Below the pieces are notes generated by a model. The model made no database searches. It was not told where the DNA came from and was given only the letters and a program-made list of their open reading frames with translations. From Deltaproteobacteria bacterium (lineage in GTDB: Bacteria; Desulfobacterota; JAENJC01), in assembly GCA_016208525.1 (NCBI GenBank), contig JACQYJ010000003.1:9399-30732 (forward strand): a stretch of DNA of 21,334 nucleotides, in the 5' to 3' direction. A program made the position numbers and the translations under genes. Below are positions 14,100 to 20,391 of the stretch, in pieces. Each line of letters begins with the position of its first letter. Positions within the stretch are counted from its first letter, which is position 1.

Positions 14100-14303
14100 A
14101 TGGCGTTATGCCCGTTTATGAAATGCGAGTGTACCACCGAGTGTGAACTCTTTTCAAAGGATTCCAAGAACTGCACATTTCTTGCGATGAATGAAGAACT
14201 TTACGGCCTTTTGACAGAGATAAAGTTTGCCATAGATTCTATGGAGACTGCTGTGGAAGACCTCAAGATAACAGTTGATGAGATATCGGAGAAGATGGGG
14301 TGA
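14100..14303 (+). CDS. Cys-rich small protein between purQ and purL, unknown function
   Basis: A 67-residue protein with a clear AGGAG at 7-nt spacing. The N-terminal third holds five cysteines (C4, C9, C11, C15, C24) in CPFMKCECTTECELF and KNC, a likely zinc or Fe-S site. The remainder, from LAMNEELYGLLTEI to VDEISEKMG, is a regular amphipathic helix that could form a coiled coil. Its stop overlaps the purL start (GTGA), so translation is coupled to purL. I do not recognise a named family. Its place inside the FGAM synthase genes suggests an accessory to that complex or to its regulation, but this rests on context only. Confidence 0.75.
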   Translation: MALCPFMKCECTTECELFSKDSKNCTFLAMNEELYGLLTEIKFAIDSMETAVEDLKITVDEISEKMG

Positions 14304-16516
14304 CAGAGACAAAAATTACAAAAGAAGTTGTTGCATCCCACGGCCTCAGTGTAGAGGAATACCAGAAGGTCCTTGAGATACTTGGCCGCGAGCCAAACCT
14401 GGTAGAACTCGGCGTTTTCTCTGTCATGTGGAGTGAGCATTGCTCTTATAAATCCTCCAGAGTTTACCTGAAGAACTTCCCTACAAAGGCCCAGTGGGTC
14501 ATACAGGGGCCTGGAGAAAATGCCGGTGTCATATATATGGGTGACGGGATTGGAGTGGTCTTCAAGATGGAGTCTCACAATCATCCTTCATTTATAGAGC
14601 CTTACCAGGGCGCTGCTACAGGAGTTGGGGGGATACTTAGAGATATCTTCACTATGGGAGCAAGACCGGTAGCAAATCTTAACTCTCTGAGATTTGGCAG
14701 TCTTGAAGACCCGAAACAGAGGTATCTCTTGGACGGTGTTGTTGCCGGTATTGCAGGATACGGGAACTGCATGGGGATACCGACAGTGGCAGGAGAGGTA
14801 TATTTCAATGATTGCTACAAGGGGAATATCCTTGTCAATGCTATGACAGTTGGCCTTGTGAGGGTAGACAAGATATTCAAGGGGAGCGCCTCCGGGATTG
14901 GAAACCCTGTGGTTTATGTGGGGTCCAAGACCGGCCGGGATGGTATCCACGGCGCGACTATGGCATCTGCGGAGTTTGGCGAGGGCTCTGAGGAAAAGAG
15001 GCCGACAGTGCAGGTTGGTGACCCTTTTACCGAGAAGCTCCTCCTTGAGGCCTGCCTTGAAGTCTTTAAGACCGATTATGTGGTTGGAATCCAGGACATG
15101 GGGGCTGCAGGACTTACCTCCTCATCGTTTGAGATGGCTTCCAGGGCAGGGACCGGCATAGAGATGGTTATTGACGATGTCCCTATGAGGGAAGAGGGGA
15201 TGACCCCATACGAGATAATGCTTTCCGAGTCTCAGGAGCGGATGCTCCTGGTGGCATGGGAGGGGACTGAAGACAAGGTTGTTGAGATATTTAAAAAATG
15301 GGACCTTGATGCAGTTGTCGTTGGAAGGGTCACGGATGATGGATTAATGCGCATCAAGATGGGCGGGAAGACTGTTGCAGAGCTTCCTGTGAAACCTCTC
15401 TCAGACGGAGCCCCAATATACAACAGGCCTGTAAAGAGACCGGAGTATCAAGCTGGCCTGCAAACCCTTGATTTAAAGTCAATCGAGGAGCCTGCAGACT
15501 ATAACGATGTCCTGCTGAAACTGCTGGACTCTCCAACTGTTGCAAGCAAGAGATGGATATACAGGCAGTACGACCATATGGTAAGGACCAACACCGTTGT
15601 GTTGCCTGGTTCTGATGCCGCTGTCATCAGGGTGAAGGGGACAACTAAGGGGCTGGCAATGACCACTGACTGCAACTCCCGTTACTGCTATCTGGACCCA
15701 TACACAGGGGGAATGATCGCAGTGGCCGAGGCTGCGAGGAATATCGTCTGTTCAGGCGGCAAGCCCATGGCTATTACGGACTGTCTGAACTTCGGCAATC
15801 CAGAGAAACCTGAAATCATGTGGCAGTTCCAGCAGAGCGCTCTTGGCCTGAGCAAGGCCTGCGAGATACTCGCTACTCCTGTTATTGGCGGCAATGTAAG
15901 CCTCTATAACGAGACCCAGGGGGTTGCCATCTATCCTACCCCTACCGTGGGGATGGTTGGGTTGCTGGAGGATGTGGATCATCACTGCACATCATGGTTC
16001 AAGGATGATGGCGACGTGATACTCCTCCTCGGTTTGAACAAGGAGGAGATCGGAGGAAGTGAATATCTGAAGATCATTCATAACCTTGAGAAGGGCATGC
16101 CGCCATCTCTGGATTTGACTCTTGAAAAGGCTGTGCAGGATTCATGTCTCGAAGGCATTCAGAAGGGGCTTATAAAATCGGCCCATGACTGTTCCGAGGG
16201 CGGGCTTGCTGTGGCTCTATCGGAGTGCTGTTTTTCTGGCGGAGGGCATGGAATTGGGGCAAAGGTTGATGTCCTTCTGGAAATAAGGAAGGACGCCCTG
16301 TTGTTCGGAGAGACCCAGTCGAGGATAGTTGTTACAGTAGCTGAAGGGAATCTATCTGAATTTAATAAGATAGCTGCAAATTATATGGCCCCGGTAGCTG
16401 TGATAGGAAGGGTAGGTGGGCAAAGACTTTCCATAAATAACCTTATAAATCTCCCTGTTCAGAATATGGAAAAGGCCTGGAGCGAGGCGATACCGAGGAG
16501 ACTTGAAAGACCGTGA
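14300..16516 (+). CDS. purL: Phosphoribosylformylglycinamidine synthase subunit PurL
   Basis: A 738-residue small-type PurL. It makes FGAM from FGAR, ATP and ammonia, with PurQ and PurS. Seen: VMWSEHCSYKSSRVYL (H47), the ATP/substrate loop KMESHNHPSFIEPYQGAATG (H93), GDPFTEKLLLEACLEV, GIQDMGAAGLTSSSFEMASR, and in the second half AVAEAARNIVCSGGKP, PVIGGNVSLYNE and HDCSEGGLAVALSE. This is the two-fold repeated AIRS-like architecture. Length is normal for the multi-subunit form. The start is GTG at 14300, inside the stop of the Cys-rich gene. Its last codons run into a heptamer repeat array that also contains the stop codon. Confidence 0.97.
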   Translation: MTETKITKEVVASHGLSVEEYQKVLEILGREPNLVELGVFSVMWSEHCSYKSSRVYLKNFPTKAQWVIQGPGENAGVIYMGDGIGVVFKMESHNHPSFIEPYQGAATGVGGILRDIFTMGARPVANLNSLRFGSLEDPKQRYLLDGVVAGIAGYGNCMGIPTVAGEVYFNDCYKGNILVNAMTVGLVRVDKIFKGSASGIGNPVVYVGSKTGRDGIHGATMASAEFGEGSEEKRPTVQVGDPFTEKLLLEACLEVFKTDYVVGIQDMGAAGLTSSSFEMASRAGTGIEMVIDDVPMREEGMTPYEIMLSESQERMLLVAWEGTEDKVVEIFKKWDLDAVVVGRVTDDGLMRIKMGGKTVAELPVKPLSDGAPIYNRPVKRPEYQAGLQTLDLKSIEEPADYNDVLLKLLDSPTVASKRWIYRQYDHMVRTNTVVLPGSDAAVIRVKGTTKGLAMTTDCNSRYCYLDPYTGGMIAVAEAARNIVCSGGKPMAITDCLNFGNPEKPEIMWQFQQSALGLSKACEILATPVIGGNVSLYNETQGVAIYPTPTVGMVGLLEDVDHHCTSWFKDDGDVILLLGLNKEEIGGSEYLKIIHNLEKGMPPSLDLTLEKAVQDSCLEGIQKGLIKSAHDCSEGGLAVALSECCFSGGGHGIGAKVDVLLEIRKDALLFGETQSRIVVTVAEGNLSEFNKIAANYMAPVAVIGRVGGQRLSINNLINLPVQNMEKAWSEAIPRRLERP

Positions 16517-16596
16517 ACCGTTAACCGTGAATCGTGAATCGTGAACCGCGGTTTACGGTCTTTTAACAGTTTACGGTTTACGACTTACGGCTAACG
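16512..16596. repeat. Inverted array of 7-bp repeats between purL and purF
   Basis: Five heptamers CGTGAAC/CGTTAAC/CGTGAAT/CGTGAAT/CGTGAAC run from 16512 to 16546. After the palindromic centre AACCGCGGTT (16544-16553) and a short spacer come reverse-oriented heptamers GTTTACG, GTTTACG, ACTTACG, GCTAACG (16569-16596). GACCGTGAACCG (16509-16520) pairs with CGGTTTACGGTC (16549-16560) with one mismatch. The structure fills nearly the whole gap and includes the purL stop codon. Confidence 0.7.
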
Positions 16597-16607
16597 AGGT
16601 TTTAAAG

Positions 16608-17999
16608 ATGTTCGACAAATTCAAAGACGAATGCGGAATATTTGGTGTCTTCGGCCATCCTGAGGCTGCAAACCTGACTTATCTTGGGCTTTATGCGCTG
16701 CAGCACAGGGGGCAGGAGGGGGCAGGGATAGTCTCGTCTGACGGCAATAAACTATATGGCCATAAAGAAATGGGGCTTGTTGCCGATATCTTTAATGAAG
16801 GCGCTCTAAGCAGGCTGCAAGGAAGCAGCGCCATAGGGCATGTCAGGTATTCAACAGCAGGAGAAAGTCATTTAAAGAATGTCCAGCCGCTCCTTGTTGA
16901 CTATGCCAGGGGTCCCCTTGCTGTGGCCCATAATGGCAATCTTATCAACGCCTCCATCCTTAGAGATGAACTGGAGGCCCGCGGCTCTATATTCCAGTCA
17001 ACAACCGATACTGAGGTAATAATTCATCTGATTGCTACCTCAAAAGAGGGGGGATTCTTTGAAAGGCTTGTGGACGCCCTTGGGCAGGTGAAGGGGGCCT
17101 ATTCACTACTTTTTCTGACAGAGAGTTCCATGGTTGCCGTCAGAGATCCGAACGGTTTCAGGCCCCTGTGTCTCGGCAGACTGAAAAATGCATATATTGT
17201 CGCCTCCGAGACCTGTGCACTGGACCTTGTAGAGGCAGAGTATATCAGAGATATAGAGCCTGGCGAGATAGTTGTCATAGATAACAATGGGCTTACTTCT
17301 CAGAAACCCTTTACAGAGGTAAAACCATCTCCGTGTATTTTTGAATTCATTTACTTTGCGAGACCTGACAGTAATGTATTTGGCCGGAATGTTTACGAGA
17401 TAAGGAAAAAATTCGGCAAGCAACTTGCCAGGGAGCATCCGGTTGAGGCCGATATGGTCATACCTGTCCCCGACTCCGGGGTGCCGGCGGCCATAGGTTA
17501 TGCCGAAGAGGCAGGGATTCCCTTTGAGACCGGACTGATCAGGAACCATTATATAGGACGCACCTTCATAGAACCGAGGCAGTCTATTCGCCATTTCGGG
17601 GTCAAGATAAAGCTCAATGCAGTCCGTGAGGCCCTTGTCGGGAAGCGGGTGGTTGTGGTGGATGACTCAATAGTCAGAGGGACAACCGCGAGGAAGATAA
17701 TAAAGATGATAAGGGCCGCAGGGGCCAAAGAAGTTCATTTCCGCATATCATCTCCTCCCACCATGTTCCCATGCTTTTATGGAGTAGACACACCGTCGAG
17801 GCAGGAGCTTATAGCCTCATCCCACACAGTGGAAGAGACAAACAAATATATAACATCAGACACCCTCGGTTATCTGAGCGCAGAAGGTATGCACTCTGTT
17901 GCCAATGGTAATAACGCGTGTGACGCATGTTTCACCGGTTCATATCCATTAGAATTCCCCTGGATGGGGCAGAGACAGCTGAGGCTGTTTGAAAAATAG
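16608..17999 (+). CDS. purF: Amidophosphoribosyltransferase
   Basis: A 463-residue enzyme that converts PRPP and glutamine to phosphoribosylamine, the first committed step of purine synthesis. The N-terminal Ntn glutaminase begins with a short propeptide and the nucleophile C9 (DECGIFGVFGH), then ALQHRGQEGAG and RYSTAG. The C-terminal phosphoribosyltransferase domain has the PRPP loop VVVVDDSIVRGTTARKI. Cysteines C243, C389, C438 and C441 match the four ligands of the [4Fe-4S] cluster in the Bacillus-type enzyme, so it is the oxygen-sensitive, propeptide-processed class. The start ATG follows GAGG at about 10 nt. An intrinsic terminator follows about 60 bp downstream. Confidence 0.97.
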   Translation: MFDKFKDECGIFGVFGHPEAANLTYLGLYALQHRGQEGAGIVSSDGNKLYGHKEMGLVADIFNEGALSRLQGSSAIGHVRYSTAGESHLKNVQPLLVDYARGPLAVAHNGNLINASILRDELEARGSIFQSTTDTEVIIHLIATSKEGGFFERLVDALGQVKGAYSLLFLTESSMVAVRDPNGFRPLCLGRLKNAYIVASETCALDLVEAEYIRDIEPGEIVVIDNNGLTSQKPFTEVKPSPCIFEFIYFARPDSNVFGRNVYEIRKKFGKQLAREHPVEADMVIPVPDSGVPAAIGYAEEAGIPFETGLIRNHYIGRTFIEPRQSIRHFGVKIKLNAVREALVGKRVVVVDDSIVRGTTARKIIKMIRAAGAKEVHFRISSPPTMFPCFYGVDTPSRQELIASSHTVEETNKYITSDTLGYLSAEGMHSVANGNNACDACFTGSYPLEFPWMGQRQLRLFEK

Positions 18000-18058
18000 A
18001 ACGTAAAAAAAGAAGGTATAAATTTCTCGCTTAAAAACCTTTACAGGATTCAATATGG

Positions 18059-18094
18059 AAGGCAGGCTGCGGGTTTTTCCGGTCTGCCTTTTTT
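18059..18094 (+). terminator. Intrinsic terminator after purF
   Basis: AAGGCAG (18059-18065) pairs with CTGCCTT (18084-18090). An inner CGG/CCG extends the stem, and a run of six T follows (18089-18094). It would end the purine transcript about 60-90 nt past the purF stop. Confidence 0.85.
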
Positions 18095-18155
18095 ATTTGG
18101 CAGCATAGAAATTTTAGACGGTTGTATTTGTGAAATCTGAACCCGTTCCCGATTA

Positions 18156-18167
18156 CTTCATATGAAG
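18156..18167. repeat. Perfect 12-bp palindrome CTTCATATGAAG
   Basis: The sequence is fully self-complementary and lies alone in the purF to GH3 gap. It could be a regulator site or chance; nothing else supports a function. Confidence 0.35.
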
Positions 18168-18201
18168 ACGCTTACAGCATGAATATTTTTTCTATCTCTT
18201 A

Positions 18202-18288
18202 AAAACTGAAAACCACAGATAAGTAAAGGGTTTAAAAAGGTTCATATACTCAAAATTTATCTCTGTGCCCTCTGTGGTTTGCAGTTTT
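18202..18288. repeat. 87-bp element bounded by 18-bp inverted repeats
   Basis: AAAACTGAAAACCACAGA (18202-18219) and TCTGTGGTTTGCAGTTTT (18271-18288) are inverted copies matching at 17 of 18 positions. The AT-rich interior has no coding potential. Together with the terminator and the 12-bp palindrome it accounts for most of the 347-bp non-coding gap after purF. Confidence 0.65.
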
Positions 18289-18326
18289 AGGTATCAAATG
18301 GATTATAGGTCGCACACCCGTTATTT

Positions 18327-18356
18327 TTGACATAGATGGAGACAAGGTGTTATATT
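18327..18356 (+). promoter_or_regulatory. Candidate promoter overlapping the start of the GH3 gene
   Basis: TTGACA (18327-18332) and TATATT (18351-18356) with an 18-bp spacer are close to the sigma70 consensus. The predicted start site near 18363 lies beyond the GTG at 18347 and only a few bases before the ATG at 18368, which would give a nearly leaderless message. Confidence 0.45.
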
Positions 18357-19909
18357 CCCAGCCTGCTATGAGTGATTTACATAAAAAAGCCGCCCAATTA
18401 ATAGTCCCAAGACTTGATGGCAACAGGCTCCTGGAAGAGGACTATTTTAAACAGATTTCCGCCCTTGTTGACGCAGGGATAGGCGGTTTTATCCTCTTTG
18501 GGGGAAAGATACCGGATACTCTTGATTCAATAAGAAGGCTTCATGATAGAGCTAAAATACCTCTTTTGATTACTTCAGATATTGAAAGGGGCCTTGGCCA
18601 GCAGATTGCAGGGGGAACAAGGTTCCCGAACCAGTGGGCTGTTGCAGAGGCAATAGATCGAAACAATCCCGGCGATATCGTCCTTCTTCATGATATGTTG
18701 ACTGCTGTCAGTGAGGAATGTGTCGCGGCAGGCATCCATGCCGTATTCTCACCGGTGGCGGATGTAAATGTGAACCCTGATAACCCCATTATCTGCACCC
18801 GTTCCTTTGGTGAAGAGCCTGAGAAGGTTTCATGGTTTGTGAAGGAATATGTGAAGGGATTGCAAAATCTTACCGGGGACAGTCCCGATTCTACGACTTC
18901 GCTTCGCTCTGTCCGTAAATCTGGGACAGTCCCCTTACTTGCCTGCGCCAAGCACTTCCCGGGCCACGGAGATACGGCTGTTGACTCACATACATCCCTG
19001 CCTGTTATAAATGCAGATATAAATAGACTTGAGAGAGTGGAACTACCGCCGTTCAAGACAGCCATTGAGGCAGGGGTAGCGATGATAATGATCGGCCACC
19101 TTAAAGTCCCTGCATTGGAGCCTGAGCCAATACCTGCTACATTTTCAAAAAAGATCGTTACTAATTTGCTGAAGGAGCAGATGGGTTTCAATGGTCTGGT
19201 TGTGACTGATGCCCTTGATATGGGGGCTCTTAAAGCTATCTGCGATGAAGGGGAGGGCGGGGGAAGATGTCTTGAGGCAGGGTGCGATATCCTGCTCCAT
19301 CCCTCCGAGCCCCTGAAGATGCTGGATGCGATAGTCAGGGCGGTTGAGGTCGGGAGGGTGTCATACGAAAGGGTTGATGAGGCATATAGAAGGGTGATGG
19401 AAGCCAAAAGTCGGATTATTGCGGAATGCGGAATGCGGAATGCGGAACTTAACTCCGAACTCCGAACTCCGAACTCCGAACTCGCAAGCAGGATTGCCCT
19501 AAAGGCCATTAAAATCAGGAAAGGAGCAGGGGTTTGCGCAACTGAAAATATTGTATGCCTTGTGATTGACGATGACGGGGATGGAAGCGTTGCAAGGCCA
19601 TTTTTAGATGCCATGAGAGGGAAGGTCCCAGGTTTAAGGGTGGTCTCATCTCCTTTGGAAATTAAAGGGGGTGAGACAGCACTTCTTCCGATCTTTTCCA
19701 GGGTCTCTGCCTGGAAGGGGAGTTCAGGTTTGTCTGAAAAGTCTGCGGAGAAGCTCCGAAATGCCATATCCAGGGCAGGTCGGGCGGTTTTGATTTCTTT
19801 TGGAAGCCCTTATATATTGAATAGTTTTGACGCAGATGTTATGATAAATGCGTTTGATCCGGCTGACTTCGTGCAGAGTGCGATGGTAGAGAGGCTTATT
19901 CAATGCTAA
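18347..19909 (+). CDS. Glycoside hydrolase family 3, NagZ-like beta-N-acetylhexosaminidase
   Basis: A 520-residue GH3 enzyme. NagZ proteins remove N-acetylglucosamine from muropeptides during cell-wall recycling. Seen: GGFILFGGK, TSDIERGLGQQIAGGTRFPN, FSPVADVNVNPDNPIICTRSFG, the KHFPGHGDTAVDSHTSLP loop (K202-H203, with the catalytic His/Asp region) and nucleophile D288 in VVTDALDMGAL. The C-terminal 140 residues are an additional, less conserved domain, so the protein is longer than the usual 340 residues. Two in-frame repeat elements are embedded, codons 177-196 and 359-379. The GTG at 18347 has GGAG upstream; the ATG at 18368 fits homology and the promoter equally well. No signal peptide is evident. 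A gene symbol is withheld because substrate is unproven. Confidence 0.88.
   Translation: MLYSQPAMSDLHKKAAQLIVPRLDGNRLLEEDYFKQISALVDAGIGGFILFGGKIPDTLDSIRRLHDRAKIPLLITSDIERGLGQQIAGGTRFPNQWAVAEAIDRNNPGDIVLLHDMLTAVSEECVAAGIHAVFSPVADVNVNPDNPIICTRSFGEEPEKVSWFVKEYVKGLQNLTGDSPDSTTSLRSVRKSGTVPLLACAKHFPGHGDTAVDSHTSLPVINADINRLERVELPPFKTAIEAGVAMIMIGHLKVPALEPEPIPATFSKKIVTNLLKEQMGFNGLVVTDALDMGALKAICDEGEGGGRCLEAGCDILLHPSEPLKMLDAIVRAVEVGRVSYERVDEAYRRVMEAKSRIIAECGMRNAELNSELRTPNSELASRIALKAIKIRKGAGVCATENIVCLVIDDDGDGSVARPFLDAMRGKVPGLRVVSSPLEIKGGETALLPIFSRVSAWKGSSGLSEKSAEKLRNAISRAGRAVLISFGSPYILNSFDADVMINAFDPADFVQSAMVERLIQC
18875..18934. repeat. 60-bp palindromic element inserted in frame in the GH3 gene
   Basis: GGGGACAGTCCC (18875-18886) and GGGACAGTCCCC (18923-18934) are inverted copies with one central mismatch. 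The 60 bp are exactly codons 177-196 and encode GDSPDSTTSLRSVRKSGTVP, low-complexity and polar. They directly precede LLACAKHFPGHGD, where NagZ homologues normally have only a short link. Confidence 0.7.
19421..19483. repeat. Inverted heptamer array inserted in frame in the GH3 gene
   Basis: Four GCGGAAT/GCGGAAC heptamers (19421-19448), TT, then four AACTCCG heptamers (19451-19478) and a partial AACTC. AACTCCG inverted is CGGAGTT, similar to the first unit (CGGAATG). The 63 bp are codons 359-379, encoding AECGMRNAELNSELRTPNSE and L, and leave the frame open. Layout matches the purL-purF element. Confidence 0.7.
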
Positions 19910-20337
19910 ATAATAATTATCCGCAGATTACACAGATTCCGCAGATTAATGAAAAAGACCCAAGGACTCATGCCATAATCGGTGCAGCTATAGAGGTTCA
20001 TAAAAATATGGGTTTTGGATTTCTTGAGGCAGTCTATCAAGAAGCCCTCTCGATTGAGTTTGAGTTAAGAAAAGTGCCTTTTCAAAAAGAAGTTGAACTA
20101 CCTATCCATTACAAAGAAAGAAAATTATCTACTTACTACAAAGCCGATTTCCTGTGTTACGAATGCATTGTCGTTGAACTAAAAGCTTTAAATCAACTTA
20201 GCGGAAAAGAAGAGTCCCAAATTATTAATTATTTGAAGGCAACAGGGTTGGAAACCGGTCTGTTGTTAAATTTCGGCGCAAAGAGTCTGGAATCTAAAAG
20301 GTTTGTATTTGCCAATAAAAATCTGCGTAATCTGTGA
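19903..20337 (+). CDS. GxxExxY protein
   Basis: A 144-residue member of the GxxExxY family, named for the motif seen here as GFLEAVY in HKNMGFGFLEAVYQEALSIE. Other hallmarks: AIIGAAIEVHK, LPIHYKERKLSTYYKADF, CIVVELKALNQLSGKEESQI and INYLKATGLETGLLLNFG. The D...E-x-K pattern (YKADF...VVELKAL) resembles PD-(D/E)xK nucleases, so a nuclease fold is plausible but not shown. The start ATG overlaps the GH3 stop. Its first residues (PQITQIPQI) and last (NLRNL) are encoded by inverted arrays of 9-bp repeats that bracket the gene, suggesting a mobile cassette. No established biological role is known to me. Confidence 0.88.
   Translation: MLNNNYPQITQIPQINEKDPRTHAIIGAAIEVHKNMGFGFLEAVYQEALSIEFELRKVPFQKEVELPIHYKERKLSTYYKADFLCYECIVVELKALNQLSGKEESQIINYLKATGLETGLLLNFGAKSLESKRFVFANKNLRNL
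19918..19947. repeat. Left 9-bp repeat array at the start of the GxxExxY gene
   Basis: TAT followed by CCGCAGATT, ACACAGATT and CCGCAGATT. It encodes the protein's PQITQIPQI. The reverse complement of the right array (20320-20349) matches it at all but two positions over about 29 bp. Confidence 0.8.
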
Positions 20338-20349
20338 AATCTGCGGATA
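20320..20349. repeat. Right 9-bp repeat array at the end of the GxxExxY gene
   Basis: AATCTGCGT, AATCTGTGA and AATCTGCGG followed by ATA; inverted relative to the left array. The gene's stop codon TGA (20335-20337) is the end of the second unit. Confidence 0.8.
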
Positions 20350-20391
20350 TAGCTTATAGATTGTTAATATGAACTTCATATGGAGGTATAA

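Noticed and set aside
19421..19483. CRISPR-like or microsatellite array
   Set aside because: Units are contiguous 7-mers with no spacers and an inverted second half, so it is not CRISPR; it is reported as an inverted heptamer array.
18688..19767. 359-codon minus-strand frame in the GH3 gene
   Set aside because: Antisense to the GH3 catalytic motifs; Ser/Pro-rich composition is typical of a shadow frame.
20338..20391. glmS ribozyme/riboswitch upstream of glmS
   Set aside because: Only 54 bp separate the genes, and most of the start of that gap is the repeat array; the ribozyme needs a much longer leader.
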